Shown: piece by piece, positions 29,837 to 39,028 of the stretch
Layout of the letters: each line of letters starts with the position of its first letter
How positions within the stretch are numbered: the stretch's first letter is position 1
NCBI RefSeq assembly: GCF_004403515.1
Contig: NZ_SOHH01000061.1
Coordinates: 113,136 to 177,135, forward strand
Direction of reading: 5' to 3'
Length of the DNA: 64,000 bases
Source of the DNA: Cryobacterium fucosi
Lineage (GTDB): Bacteria; Actinomycetota; Actinomycetes; Actinomycetales; Microbacteriaceae
Notes under the pieces: model-generated
What the model saw: the letters and a program-made list of their open reading frames with translations, nothing else
Database searches by the model: none
Told to the model about the DNA's origin: nothing
Program-made: the position numbers and the translations under genes

Positions 29837-29958
29837 CTGTAATTGGGCTCCTGACCGTCGCGCGGGCGACCCTTTAGCTTACCAAACGGCTTCGCTGACC
29901 CGGGCCAAAATCGGCGATCTGACGCGTTTTATTCCCGGGGGTGACCAGATTTGTCTCC

Positions 29959-30447
29959 CTAGCCGTAGGTATCGCGCGGACCGCGCCCTGGGATTGATCT
30001 GGGACCCTTTTTCCAGGAGGGGGCGTTGGGTCCCTGAAAACGGATCGACTGGATGCCCGCGTCGGGGTACCTCACCGCGATGTGCGTCATGATGTCGACC
30101 CGCATCATCCGAAGCTGGGTAGCCCACGCCGTCGACTCGCATTGCACGGTGAGGACGCCGTCCTCGATACCCGCCGGAGTGGAGTGCTTCGACGTTTCCT
30201 CACCGGCGAGTTCAATCCACGAGGCAAGGAGCTCGGACTGGGCAAGCGGGGAATTCCAGCCGAGCTGCAGGGTCAGCGAGTTGATGGTGTCGCCGATGCC
30301 GCGGGGGTCGCGGCCCACGCCGAACGGCACGCTCGACCCGGTCTCATCTCTCGGCCGGCGCCTGGCACGCACCCGCTTGGCGTTCGGGTCGCCGAACACG
30401 TCCTTGAACCGCAGGTAGACCCTGGATGCCTCGCTCGGCTCAGCCAT
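29959..30447 (-). CDS. dciA: DciA/DUF721 family protein (replicative helicase loader)
   Basis: This 162-aa protein has the DUF721 domain in its C-terminal two thirds: WIELAGEETSKHSTPAGIEDGVL, VQCESTAWATQLRMM and an IRFQGP ending. DciA loads or manages the replicative helicase DnaB in bacteria without DnaC or DnaI. ATG 30447 overlaps the end of recF by 8 bp. It sits between recF and gyrB, its usual place in actinobacteria. Confidence 0.9.
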   Translation of the reverse strand: MAEPSEASRVYLRFKDVFGDPNAKRVRARRRPRDETGSSVPFGVGRDPRGIGDTINSLTLQLGWNSPLAQSELLASWIELAGEETSKHSTPAGIEDGVLTVQCESTAWATQLRMMRVDIMTHIAVRYPDAGIQSIRFQGPNAPSWKKGPRSIPGRGPRDTYG

Positions 30448-31714
30448 CGACGACCGCCCCCGCGTTGATGTGGATCGTATGAGCGGCGAGTTCCTCCGGA
30501 ACATCCTCGAGCACGGCCGCGGTGATCAGCACCTGCTGGAATCCGGTGACCGCCGCGGCCAGCCGCCGCCTGCGGGAGAGGTCGAGCTCGGCGAAGACGT
30601 CGTCGAGGATGAGCACCGGGTCGCCGCTGGCCGAATCCCGGCGGAGCAGCTCGGCCGACGCGAGCTTGAGGGCGAGGGCGAATGACCAGGACTCCCCATG
30701 GCTGGCATACCCCTTCGCGGGGAGCTGGTTGAGCATGAAGACCAGGTCGTCGCGGTGCGGCCCGACCAATGTCATTCCACGGTCGAGTTCCTTGCGGCGC
30801 ACGCCGGACAGTGCAGCGCGGAACAGGTCGGTGGTCGAACCAGCACCGGTGGTCGAACCAGCACCGGTGGTCGAGCTTGTCGAGACCCCGGCGCCCCCGA
30901 GGGTCTCGACAGGCTCGACCACCGCACGCGGCTCGACCACCGCAGAACGCTCGACCACCGCACGCGGCTCGAACGCCGCAGAACGCTCGAAAGCGCCGGA
31001 ATTCTCCTCGTCCGCTCCCATGATGCTGAGTGAACTCAGCAGGTGCGGTCCGTGGTCCTCCCCGGCGACGGCCTCGTAGGCTGTGCGGAGCGGTTCGCCG
31101 AGCTGGCGCACCAGCTCGACCCGATCGTCGATGATCTCGGAACCCAGCTCGATGAGTCGGTCGTCCCAAATTTCCAGTGTGCCCATCTGCGTGGTGCGGA
31201 GACCTGACGCGCGTGCCGATTTCAGCAGGGTATTCCGCTGTCGCAAGACCCGGTCGTAGTCGGCGAGAACCCCGGCCAGCCGGGGAGTGCGCAGCACGAG
31301 GAGCTGATCCAGGAAGCGGCGCCGACCAGACGGGTCGCCGCGCACCAGCGCGAGATCCTCGGGTGCGAACAAGACGCTCGAGAAGTACCGGGGCAGGTCA
31401 CGGGTCTTGATGACCGATCGATTGACCTGGGCCCGGTTCAACCCTGAGCGGTTGATCTGCACCTCGGTGAGCAGGTCTCGCCCGTTGTATTCGAGCCTGG
31501 CCCGGATTATCCCGGCATCCTGGCCGGCCCTGATCATCGCAGACGTTGTCGACACCCGGTGCGAACTCAGGGTGCTGAGAAACCCCAGAGCCTCGACGAG
31601 GTTGGTCTTGCCCTGGCCGTTACGCCCGACGATGAGGTTCGGCCCCGGTTCAAAGGGAACCTCGACTGCCGCATAATTGCGGAAATCGGTGAGTGAAAGG
31701 TGAGTGACCCGCAC
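30440..31714 (-). CDS. recF: DNA replication and repair protein RecF, with repeat-derived insert
   Basis: This 424-aa SMC-like ATPase has Walker A GRNGQGKTN (residues 30-38), signature and Walker B ILDDVFAELD near residue 375. It loads RecA at gaps in DNA with RecO and RecR. Residues about 241-296 are a low-complexity linker encoded by the GTCGAG-rich repeat (AVVEPRAVVEPVET, VSTSSTTGAGSTTGAGSTT). It is in frame, so the gene appears intact, but RecF is usually nearer 370-400 residues. It overlaps dciA and follows gnd by 5 bp. Confidence 0.93.
   Translation of the reverse strand: MRVTHLSLTDFRNYAAVEVPFEPGPNLIVGRNGQGKTNLVEALGFLSTLSSHRVSTTSAMIRAGQDAGIIRARLEYNGRDLLTEVQINRSGLNRAQVNRSVIKTRDLPRYFSSVLFAPEDLALVRGDPSGRRRFLDQLLVLRTPRLAGVLADYDRVLRQRNTLLKSARASGLRTTQMGTLEIWDDRLIELGSEIIDDRVELVRQLGEPLRTAYEAVAGEDHGPHLLSSLSIMGADEENSGAFERSAAFEPRAVVERSAVVEPRAVVEPVETLGGAGVSTSSTTGAGSTTGAGSTTDLFRAALSGVRRKELDRGMTLVGPHRDDLVFMLNQLPAKGYASHGESWSFALALKLASAELLRRDSASGDPVLILDDVFAELDLSRRRRLAAAVTGFQQVLITAAVLEDVPEELAAHTIHINAGAVVDG
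30827..30992. repeat. GTCGAG-rich repeat inside recF
   Basis: Eight or so units of GGTGGTCGA type occur here, in both orientations. They include a near-palindromic pair at 30868-30923 (GTGGTCGAGCTTGTCGAGACC against GGTCTCGACAGGCTCGACCAC). It is the same family as the intergenic clusters at 11.5 and 24 kb, but here it keeps the recF frame open. Confidence 0.88.
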
Positions 31715-31719
31715 TCGAG

Positions 31720-32607
31720 TCAGTCGGCCTTTTTGACGGCGTGGCCACCGAACTGGTTGCGCAGCGCCGCAACCGCCTTCATGGCCGGCGAGTCGTCCTG
31801 ACGGGAAACGAACCGTGCGAAGATCGCCGCGCTGATCGTCGGCACCGGAACGGCGTTGTTGATTGCCTCCTCAATGGTCCAGCGGCCCTCGCCCGAGTCC
31901 TCGACGAAACCCTCGATCGCACCCAGATCGGGATCCTCGTCCAGGGCCTTGACCAGCAGCTCGAGCAGCCAGGACCTCACCACGGTTCCGCGCTGCCAGG
32001 CCTTGAAGATGCCCGGGACATCCTTGATCAGGTCGTCCCGTTTTTCCAGCAGTTCATACCCCTCGGCGTAGGACTGCATCAGCGCATACTCGATGCCGTT
32101 GTGCACCATTTTCGCGTAGTGGCCCGCCCCGACTTCGCCGGCGTGCACGAAGCCTTCTTCGCGCGGACCTTCCGGGCGCAGCGCGTCGAACACGGGCATG
32201 GCACGCTCAACCTGGTCGGCAGCGCCGCCGACCATCAGCCCGAAACCGTTGTGCAGACCCCAGACGCCGCCGGAAACGCCGGCGTCAATGTAATTCACGC
32301 CGGTCTTCGCCAGCAGCGCCGCGTGGGTGAAATCATCGCTGAAGCGGGAGTTGCCGCCGTCGATGACCAAGTCGCCTTCTTCGAGAAGACCAGCGAGCTC
32401 GGTGATCACAGCGGTCGTGATCGCACCGGCCGGAACCATCACCCAGACCAGTCGCGGGGAAGGCAGCGCTTCGACAAGGGCGGCCGTCGAGGGGACATCC
32501 GTCAGCGCCGGGTTGCGGTCATAGCCCGTCACGTCGATGCCGGCCGCCCGGAGGCGGTCGCGCATGTTCGCACCCATTTTGCCGAGGCCGATGATCCCGA
32601 TGTGCAT
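31720..32607 (-). CDS. gnd: 6-phosphogluconate dehydrogenase, decarboxylating, short NAD-type
   Basis: This 295-aa protein has the N-terminal Rossmann motif GIIGLGKMGANM (residues 4-15), then VIDGGNSRFSDD, YIDAGVSGGVWGL and the catalytic Lys/Asn region AKMVHNGIEYALMQ. This short form, about 300 rather than 470 residues, belongs to the mostly NAD-dependent class. It converts 6-phosphogluconate to ribulose-5-phosphate and CO2. In actinobacteria it is regularly found between dnaN and recF. It is 14 bp from dnaN, with probable cotranscription. Confidence 0.93.
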   Translation of the reverse strand: MHIGIIGLGKMGANMRDRLRAAGIDVTGYDRNPALTDVPSTAALVEALPSPRLVWVMVPAGAITTAVITELAGLLEEGDLVIDGGNSRFSDDFTHAALLAKTGVNYIDAGVSGGVWGLHNGFGLMVGGAADQVERAMPVFDALRPEGPREEGFVHAGEVGAGHYAKMVHNGIEYALMQSYAEGYELLEKRDDLIKDVPGIFKAWQRGTVVRSWLLELLVKALDEDPDLGAIEGFVEDSGEGRWTIEEAINNAVPVPTISAAIFARFVSRQDDSPAMKAVAALRNQFGGHAVKKAD

Positions 32608-32621
32608 GGTAGGTCTTCCGG

Positions 32622-33770
32622 TCAGCGCAGCAGCAGGTTGGGCTGCAACAGGTACTTGTAGCTGTCCGCACCCGGCTGGTCCCGTGAGGTCTGGCTCGTG
32701 ATCAGCACAGGGCCGGGCTTGTTGGGATTCTCGGTCTTCGTGAACGAGATACGCACGAACTCGGAGTGCACGGCGCCGAGGCCGTCCAGCAGGAACTGCG
32801 GCTTGAGCGAGACTACGGTCTCGGTTCCGGAGAGAATCGCATCGATCGTTTCCGACGCCTGGGCCTGCTCGGACCCGACGGCCTCGAGGGTGAGCCCGTC
32901 GGCGGTGAACGTGAAGCGCAGTGCCGCCTCCCGCTCGAGGACCAGCTGCACGCGGCGGGTGGCTTCGATCAGCTCGGCGGTGTTCATCACCGCGTAGTTG
33001 TCGACGTTCTCGGGGAAGAGCCTGCGCACGGGCGGGTAGTTGCCCTTGATCAGGAGGCTGGTCACGGTCTTCTTGTCGGCGGTGAACGCGATCAGCTCAC
33101 GGTCGTCGGTGTTCGTGATGGCTACCGAGATGGTGCCGCTGTGGCCGAAGGTCTTGCCGACCTCCTGCAGAGTGCGGGCAGGAACCAGCGCGGTGATGGT
33201 TTCCGTGGCGGTATTGGTTCCCGGGTCCCAATCGATCTCGCGCACTGCGACGCGGTAGCGGTCGGTCGCCACGAGGCTGAGGCTGTTCTCGGTGATCTGT
33301 AGCTGCACTCCCGTGATGACCGGGGTGACGTCGTCCCGCGAGGCGGCGACAGCCACCTGAGCGACGGCAGCGGCGAATTCCTCTGCCGGCACCAGCCCGG
33401 ACTGGGCGCTGACCTGCGGGATGCTCGGGTATTCCTCAACCGGCATGGACAGCAGGGTGAAGCTGGCAGAACCGCAGCTCACCGTGATCCGCGACTCATT
33501 TGTCAAGAATCGCACGGGGGCGTTGGGCATCCGACTCGCGATCTCGGCCAGGAGACGACCGGAGACAAGAACCTTGCCGGTCTCCTCGACATCAGCGGCA
33601 ATCTCGGTTTGAGCCGAAACCTCGTAGTCGAACGACGAGAGGATGAGGCCGGTCGCCGTCGCTTCGATCAGCACACCGCTCAAAATTGGCAGCGTGGTGC
33701 GCTGGGGAAGGAGCTTCACAGCGAAGGAGACGGCTTCGCTGAAGACGTCTCTGTTGGCCTGAAATCTCAC
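32622..33770 (-). CDS. dnaN: DNA polymerase III sliding clamp, beta subunit
   Basis: This 382-aa clamp has three DNA-clamp domains: an N-terminal FAVKLLPQRTTLPILSGVLIEA, a middle ITGVQLQITENSLSLVATDRYRVA and a C-terminal domain. The usual C-terminal P-M-R/L end is replaced by LLQPNLLLR. Two subunits close around DNA to tether the polymerase. It follows the DnaA-box region and precedes gnd. Confidence 0.96.
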   Translation of the reverse strand: MRFQANRDVFSEAVSFAVKLLPQRTTLPILSGVLIEATATGLILSSFDYEVSAQTEIAADVEETGKVLVSGRLLAEIASRMPNAPVRFLTNESRITVSCGSASFTLLSMPVEEYPSIPQVSAQSGLVPAEEFAAAVAQVAVAASRDDVTPVITGVQLQITENSLSLVATDRYRVAVREIDWDPGTNTATETITALVPARTLQEVGKTFGHSGTISVAITNTDDRELIAFTADKKTVTSLLIKGNYPPVRRLFPENVDNYAVMNTAELIEATRRVQLVLEREAALRFTFTADGLTLEAVGSEQAQASETIDAILSGTETVVSLKPQFLLDGLGAVHSEFVRISFTKTENPNKPGPVLITSQTSRDQPGADSYKYLLQPNLLLR

Positions 33771-34133
33771 GAAGTCACTCCTGTCGATGGAGACCTGGAT
33801 ACGGCCTCAATGCTAGTCGGGTTTTTTTGTCATTCGCTGCGCCGGTGCGACGCAGTAAAGGTTGTCGGATGGAGAGAGATAGAAGTTAATTGTTAATCTT
33901 CTTAACCGTTGTGGAAACTGTGGATAACTCTGTGGATGACACGGAATCGCTGGGAACTACAAACCTGTAACTTGTTGGCAGCCTGTGAGCGTTAATCGCA
34001 GTGCGGTGTCGGGCTTCGAATCGGCCCGACCGAGTTTGCACAAGCGGAGCCGGAGTTTCTACAGGTTCAACCCTGTTGTCCAAAGAGTTTCCACAGGGTT
34101 TTCCACAGGTGTGAAACTGAGGGATTCTGCGCC
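33771..34133. other. oriC: Probable oriC: dnaN-dnaA intergenic with DnaA boxes
   Basis: The 363-bp gap contains TGTGGATAA (33919-33927), a perfect DnaA box. Close variants are TGTGGATGA (33931-33939), TTTTCCACA (34099-34107) and GTTTCCACA (34087-34095). A lower-GC stretch (33800-33960, with TTAATTGTTAATCTTCTTAA) could be the unwinding element. This gap is the proven oriC in Streptomyces and Mycobacterium. The dnaN promoter must also lie here. Confidence 0.85.
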
Positions 34134-35552
34134 CTATTTGTAGCGGTGGTTCTGTTTGATGCGATTGGTGAGCTCTGTGACCTGGTTGTAGATCGAGCGC
34201 CGTTCCTTCATCAGTTCACTGATCTTCTTGTTCGCGTACATCACTGTGGTGTGGTCGCGGTTGCCGAAGAGCTGCCCGATCTTGGGCAGTGAGAGATTCG
34301 TGAGCTCACGGCACAGGTACATGGCGATCTGACGGGCCGTGGCGACGGCCTGGGACCGGGAAGAACCGTAGAGGTCGTCGACAGTGAGTTTGAAGTAATC
34401 CGCAGTGTTCGTGATGATGTCAACCGGGGCGATGACATTGTCTTCGTCGAGCGTGATGAGGTCCTTGAGCACGGTCTGGACCAGGTCCATGTCGACCGGG
34501 GTGCGGTTGAGGCTGGCGAAGGCGGTGACCCGGATCAGCGTCCCCTCGAGCTCGCGGATGTTGGAGGAGACCTTCGACGCCATGAACTCGAGGATGTCGT
34601 GCGGCACCTGCAGCTTTTCGCTCTGGGCCTTCTTGCGCAGGATGGCAATGCGGGTCTCGAGGTCGGGAGCCTGCACATCGGTGATCAGGCCCCACTCGAA
34701 CCGCGACCGCATCCGGTCTTCGAACCCGGTGAGGTGCTTGGGCGGCAGGTCGCTGGTGATGACCACCTGCTTGTTGTGGTCGTGCAATGTATTGAAGGTG
34801 TGGAAGAACGCTTCCTGGGTTTCCGCCTTGCCCTGGAGGAATTGGATGTCGTCGATCATCAGGATGTCGATGTTGCGATACCGGGCCTGAAATGCAGAGC
34901 CGCGGTTGTTCGCGATCGAGTTGATGAAATCGTTGGTGAATTCCTCGCTACTGACGTAGCGAACCCGGATGCCGGGATAGAGACTCATCGCATAGTGGCC
35001 GATGGCGTGCAGGAGGTGGGTCTTGCCCAGTCCGGACGAGCCGTAGACGAAGAGCGGGTTGTAGGCCTTCGCGGGCGCTTCCGCGACCGCGACCGCGGCA
35101 GCGTGTGCGAATCGGTTGGACTGTCCGATCACGAAGTTGTCGAAGCTGTACTTGTTGTTCAGCCGGGTGTCGTGTGGGCGTTCGGGTGAGGTGCTCTCGA
35201 AGACGGACTGCGGTGCGGCCGGGGTGTTCACGTCGGGCGCGGACAGCGTCTCCTGCACCGGGCGGATCGATTCCTTCTCCAGCTCCGGGTTGACCACGAC
35301 ATAGAAGGTCGAGACCGCGGTGGATTCGGACAGCTGGCTCATGGCGGTTAGAAGCGGCACCCGCATCCGCTGGTTGAGCATGCTCGCGGTGAACTCGTTG
35401 GGCACCTCGAGATAAAAGGTGCCCGCGGCGATGCCCTTGGGTTCGACCAGGTTGAGGAAGCCGTAAAGCATCGGTGTGATGGTGTCGTCGGACTCCAGGC
35501 TGGTTAGTACTGCTCGCCAGGTGTCTGCGATGGGTTGTTCGTCGGTGGCCAT
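34134..35552 (-). CDS. dnaA: Chromosomal replication initiator protein DnaA
   Basis: This 472-aa protein has N-terminal domain I, a variable linker (about 90-130), an AAA+ domain with Walker A YGSSGLGKTHLL near residue 172 and Walker B DILMIDDIQFL, and the C-terminal box-binding domain (GNRDHTTVMYANKKI). It binds DnaA boxes on both sides of its gene. The ATG at 35552 gives the conserved start. It is transcribed away from rpmH. Confidence 0.97.
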   Translation of the reverse strand: MATDEQPIADTWRAVLTSLESDDTITPMLYGFLNLVEPKGIAAGTFYLEVPNEFTASMLNQRMRVPLLTAMSQLSESTAVSTFYVVVNPELEKESIRPVQETLSAPDVNTPAAPQSVFESTSPERPHDTRLNNKYSFDNFVIGQSNRFAHAAAVAVAEAPAKAYNPLFVYGSSGLGKTHLLHAIGHYAMSLYPGIRVRYVSSEEFTNDFINSIANNRGSAFQARYRNIDILMIDDIQFLQGKAETQEAFFHTFNTLHDHNKQVVITSDLPPKHLTGFEDRMRSRFEWGLITDVQAPDLETRIAILRKKAQSEKLQVPHDILEFMASKVSSNIRELEGTLIRVTAFASLNRTPVDMDLVQTVLKDLITLDEDNVIAPVDIITNTADYFKLTVDDLYGSSRSQAVATARQIAMYLCRELTNLSLPKIGQLFGNRDHTTVMYANKKISELMKERRSIYNQVTELTNRIKQNHRYK

Positions 35553-35948
35553 GGTTCCCCGTTATCCTTATTTGTTGCCTTCAAAACGACGGAGACGGCG
35601 GTGCGAACTCGTCTCTGAACGCGTCTTCCAGCCCAAGCATCCACAAGGTTATCCACCACCTGTGTGCAAAAAAGGCTGAATTCTCAGGGTTTGTTGAAAA
35701 CCTGTGGATAACTTGTCCTCACGGTAGCCAATCCGCAACGGTGAGGCAAAATTTGTTGCCCTTCCGTGCGCGTGTCTTGCCCAACTCAGGTGAATTCTTG
35801 TGCAGAATCGATCTTTTGGGGACTTCGAGTTTGACCCGCAGAGGTCGAAGCCGTAGTTTTAATCAGTTGACCCCAGCCCGAGGGCTACCTCACTCTTTCC
35901 CGGCCGCTTGTTTTGGCCTGCGGAGATTTAACACGTGGAGACAAAACT
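35553..35948. promoter_or_regulatory. dnaA-rpmH divergent promoter region with DnaA boxes
   Basis: This 396-bp gap has TGTGGATAA (35703-35711), a perfect DnaA box, and TTATCCACC (35649-35657), one mismatch, placed to autoregulate dnaA. For rpmH a fair sigma70-type promoter is TTGACC (35831-35836), a 17-bp spacer and TAGTTT (35854-35859). No gene is seen. Confidence 0.7.
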
Positions 35949-36086
35949 ATGAGCAAGAGAACGTTCCAGCCGAACAATCGCCGTCGCGCCAAGGTGCACG
36001 GCTTCCGCCTTCGCATGCGCACCCGCGCCGGCCGCGCGATTCTCGGTGCTCGCCGTCGTAAGGGTCGCATCGAACTTTCCGCTTAA
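35949..36086 (+). CDS. rpmH: 50S ribosomal protein L34
   Basis: This 45-aa basic protein starts [20 protein letters not shown], the strongly conserved L34 sequence, and ends [12 protein letters not shown]. It is the first gene of the rpmH-rnpA-yidD-yidC-jag-rsmG-parA-parB run. Eight bases separate it from rnpA. Confidence 0.98.
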   Translation: MSKRTFQPNNRRRAKVHGFRLRMRTRAGRAILGARRRKGRIELSA

Positions 36087-36094
36087 GCACTCTC

Positions 36095-36475
36095 GTGCTC
36101 GCGGGGGCCAATCGCATCACCAGCGGTGACGACTACAAGATGGTCGTGCGTCGCGGTGTGCGGGTCGTTGGCCCACACCTGGTTGCCTATCTGCGCCGGA
36201 ACCCCGATGGGGAGCCGGTTCGGTTCGGTTTCATCGTGGCGAAGAATGTCGGGAACGCCGTCAGGCGCAATCGCGTTCGGCGGCGGCTGAAAGCAGCCAG
36301 TTTTGATCTACTGCCGTTGGTGCGCCCAGGCACGGATGTCGTCATCCGCGCCCTGCCATCGGCGAACGCTGTTTCCTGGCCCGAGTTGTATTCCGAGGTC
36401 GAGGGGGCGCTGGCCAAATACCGGCGTCAACCCGGCGTTCGAGTTGACCCGGTGCCGAGCCCCGGGAATCGATGA
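36095..36475 (+). CDS. rnpA: Ribonuclease P protein component
   Basis: This 126-aa protein begins LAGANRITSGDDYK and has the RNA-binding signature FGFIVAKNVGNAVRRNRVRRRL. It is the protein subunit of RNase P, which matures tRNA 5' ends. GTG 36095 lies 8 bp after rpmH, the standard spacing in actinobacteria. The C-terminal tail (VRVDPVPSPGNR) is variable. Confidence 0.96.
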   Translation: MLAGANRITSGDDYKMVVRRGVRVVGPHLVAYLRRNPDGEPVRFGFIVAKNVGNAVRRNRVRRRLKAASFDLLPLVRPGTDVVIRALPSANAVSWPELYSEVEGALAKYRRQPGVRVDPVPSPGNR

Positions 36476-36481
36476 CCATCG

Positions 36482-36793
36482 ATGAATAGGGCGATCGCGA
36501 CCGTGCTGCTGTTCCCCCGCAATGGCGGAGTCGTTCTGCTACGCGCGTACAGAGCCGTGATCTCACCGCTGTATGGCGATGTCTGCCGGTACTATCCCTC
36601 TTGTTCGGCCTATGCACTCGGGGCCGTTCAGGAACACGGCCTCGTGGTCGGATCGGGCCTGGCCGCGCGCAGGCTTGCTCGGTGTCATCCGTGGGCCGAA
36701 GGTGGGATCGATGACGTTCCCCTGAAGCGAAAGCGTCGCTACACGGTGACGCCGTTTGGATTTGTTGTCGCACCGAGCCACGGAAAGGGCTGA
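36482..36793 (+). CDS. yidD: Membrane protein insertion efficiency factor YidD
   Basis: This 103-aa protein shows the YidD core AYRAVISPLYGDVCRYYPSC and SAYALGAVQEHG, then RCHPWAEGGIDDVP. It is a membrane-associated helper of YidC. It starts 6 bp after rnpA and ends 8 bp before yidC, the universal order. The ATG at 36482 is the only good start. Confidence 0.95.
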   Translation: MNRAIATVLLFPRNGGVVLLRAYRAVISPLYGDVCRYYPSCSAYALGAVQEHGLVVGSGLAARRLARCHPWAEGGIDDVPLKRKRRYTVTPFGFVVAPSHGKG

Positions 36794-36801
36794 CCCAAAG
36801 T

Positions 36802-37773
36802 ATGGACCTCCTAGGTACGATTCTCTGGCCTCTGAAATGGGGAGTCGAGCTTCTGCTCGTTGCCTTCCACTGGCTCTTCTCCAACCTCGGGATGGGGTAC
36901 AACGACGGCATTACCTGGGTGCTGTCCATTGTCGGTCTCGTGATCGTGGTGCGGGCCGCATTGATCCCCATTTTCGTGAAGCAGATCAAGAGCCAGCGCA
37001 AGATGCTCGAGGTTGCTCCGCAGCTGAAGAAGATCCAAGACAAGTACAAGGGCAAGAAGGACCAGTTCTCCCGGGAGGCCATGTCCCGCGAGACCATGGA
37101 ACTCTACAAGCGCACCGGCACGAATCCGCTCAGTTCCTGCCTGCCTTTGTTGCTGCAGATGCCGATCTTCTTCGCGCTGTTCTCCGTATTGAATGACGCC
37201 CAGCGCAGCCAGGCCGGTGTCGGTCCCCTCAACAGTTCGCTGGCCAAGAGTTTCGGCAGTGCCACCCTGTTCGGCGATGCGCCCCTGCATGACTCGTTCG
37301 CTACCCAGTGGACCTCGATGATCGCCGGCAACCCCTTCAACGTGGCGGTCATGATTATCGCGGCCACGATGGTTGTGCTGATGACCGCGTCGCAGTTCAT
37401 CACCCAGCTGCAGATCGTCTCCAAGAACATGTCGCCGGAGACCAAGGCGAGCCCCATGTTCAAGCAGCAGCGCATCATGCTCTACCTGCTCCCTCTGGTC
37501 TTCGCCTTCTCCGGTGTGGCGTTCCCCTTGGGCGTTATGTTCTACTGGCTCACCTCCAACGTCTGGACCATGATCCAGCAGTTCCTGGTCATCCGGAACA
37601 TGCCCACTCCCGGCAGCGAGGCTGCCAAGGCCCGCGAGGAGCGGCTGGCCCGCAAGGGTAAGCTCATCGCCACCGACGGGGACGTTATCGTTGTCGAAGA
37701 GCCCAAGAAGCCGCAGCGCCAGCAGCCGATCGCCAAGAGTCGTGCCAAGAAGCAAACCGGCCCCAAGAAGTAG
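36802..37773 (+). CDS. yidC: Membrane protein insertase YidC
   Basis: This 323-aa protein has five transmembrane segments in the OxaA/YidC fold, with the positively charged region KQIKSQRKMLEVAPQLKKIQ, then NPLSSCLPLLLQMPIFFALF. The C-terminal tail is Lys/Arg-rich (KKPQRQQPIAKSRAKKQTGP). It inserts and folds membrane proteins, alone or with Sec. It is preceded by yidD and followed by jag. Confidence 0.97.
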   Translation: MDLLGTILWPLKWGVELLLVAFHWLFSNLGMGYNDGITWVLSIVGLVIVVRAALIPIFVKQIKSQRKMLEVAPQLKKIQDKYKGKKDQFSREAMSRETMELYKRTGTNPLSSCLPLLLQMPIFFALFSVLNDAQRSQAGVGPLNSSLAKSFGSATLFGDAPLHDSFATQWTSMIAGNPFNVAVMIIAATMVVLMTASQFITQLQIVSKNMSPETKASPMFKQQRIMLYLLPLVFAFSGVAFPLGVMFYWLTSNVWTMIQQFLVIRNMPTPGSEAAKAREERLARKGKLIATDGDVIVVEEPKKPQRQQPIAKSRAKKQTGPKK

Positions 37774-37791
37774 AAAAGACAGAAGACCAAC

Positions 37792-38307
37792 GTGACTGAG
37801 AACACTGACGTGATCGCCGCGGATGCCCCGGCCGAAGACTCCCCCACCCTCGACCAGCTCGAGAAGGAAGGGGACATCGCCGCCGACTACATCGAGGAAT
37901 TCCTCGACATCTGCGACCTCGACGGTGACATCGACATCGATGCCCGCAATGGACGGGCCTACCTCTCCGTGCAGGCGACGGATGCCGACAACCTCAGGCT
38001 CCTGTCCAAGCCGGAGACCGTGAACGCGCTCCAGGAACTCACCCGCCTGGCCGTGCAGAACAAGACCGGTTCGTTTTCGCGGTTGATCCTCGACATCGGT
38101 GGATCGCGCGATGCCCGGCAGGCCGAGCTGGCTTCTCTGGTTGCTCGCGCGATCGAGCGCATCGAGGGTGGGGCCGCCGAGGCTTCCCTGCCGGCGATGT
38201 CCTCATACGAACGCAAGCTGGTGCATGACCTGGTCTCGGAGCACGGTTATGTCTCGGAGTCCAAGGGCGAGGGCCGTGACCGCCACACGGTCATCTCCGC
38301 CTCCTGA
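37792..38307 (+). CDS. jag: Jag/KhpB-type R3H and KH domain RNA-binding protein
   Basis: This 171-aa protein has an acidic N-terminus, a KH-like domain (about 30-95, FLDICDLDGDIDIDARNGRA) and an R3H domain (about 100-171, SSYERKLVHDLVSEHG). This family binds RNA and affects cell division or elongation, with KhpA as partner. GTG 37792 follows yidC by 18 bp. It lacks the N-terminal Jag-N domain of firmicute homologues, as usual in actinobacteria. Confidence 0.93.
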   Translation: MTENTDVIAADAPAEDSPTLDQLEKEGDIAADYIEEFLDICDLDGDIDIDARNGRAYLSVQATDADNLRLLSKPETVNALQELTRLAVQNKTGSFSRLILDIGGSRDARQAELASLVARAIERIEGGAAEASLPAMSSYERKLVHDLVSEHGYVSESKGEGRDRHTVISAS

Positions 38308-38321
38308 CAGCACTCGAACCC

Positions 38322-38951
38322 GTGACTGAGATCCTCGAGGCCGAGCCGGCCGTCGCCGCCCACCTGTTCGGGGAACGGATTGACGTTGCGCGCGCCTACG
38401 CCCGCAATCTCGCGGACCAGGGCGAAGAACGCGGATTGATCGGCCCGCTCGAGCTTCCACGGCTCTGGAGCCGCCACATCCTCAACTGCGCAATCGTCGC
38501 TCCCCTGCTCCGGCCCGGCCTGGTCGGAGATGTCGGTTCAGGCGCCGGGCTGCCCGGCCTGGTCCTGGCCATCGCCCGACCGGACGTGTCCTTTGTCCTG
38601 ATCGAACCGATGGAGCGTCGGGTCGCCTGGCTGACGGAGCAGGTCACAGCGCTCGGCCTGGTAAACACAACCGTGACCCGGGCGAGGGCCGAGGATGTGA
38701 GACTCCCCCAGCGCCTGGATCAGGTCACCGCGCGGGCAGTGAGTGCGTTCCGCACCCTGATCCCCCTCACCGCTCCCCTGCTCCGGTCGGGCGGAGAGCT
38801 GGTGCTGATGAAGGGTGCGGGCGCTCAGGGCGAGATCGAGGCCGCGGCGAAGGCCATCCGCAAGTATCATCTCGGCAATGTGGAGGTAATCACCCTTGGC
38901 GAGGGTGTGCTTCCGGACGTCACGAGGGTCATTAGGGCTACAGTTGATTAG
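38322..38951 (+). CDS. rsmG: 16S rRNA (guanine-N7) methyltransferase RsmG
   Basis: This 209-aa SAM-dependent methyltransferase has GDVGSGAGLPGLVLAIA (motif I), FVLIEPMERRVAWL, and later ITARAVSAF (here QVTARAVSAF). It methylates 16S rRNA G527, and loss gives low-level streptomycin resistance. GTG 38322 lies 14 bp after jag. It precedes parA, the classic gidB-parA-parB order. Confidence 0.95.
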   Translation: MTEILEAEPAVAAHLFGERIDVARAYARNLADQGEERGLIGPLELPRLWSRHILNCAIVAPLLRPGLVGDVGSGAGLPGLVLAIARPDVSFVLIEPMERRVAWLTEQVTALGLVNTTVTRARAEDVRLPQRLDQVTARAVSAFRTLIPLTAPLLRSGGELVLMKGAGAQGEIEAAAKAIRKYHLGNVEVITLGEGVLPDVTRVIRATVD

Positions 38952-39028
38952 TCCCCGATTATTGGCCTGAGCGACATTTTCGGGCAGATTCGGGGCCTCT
39001 GGATGGCTCATTAACCGTCGACTGCAAA

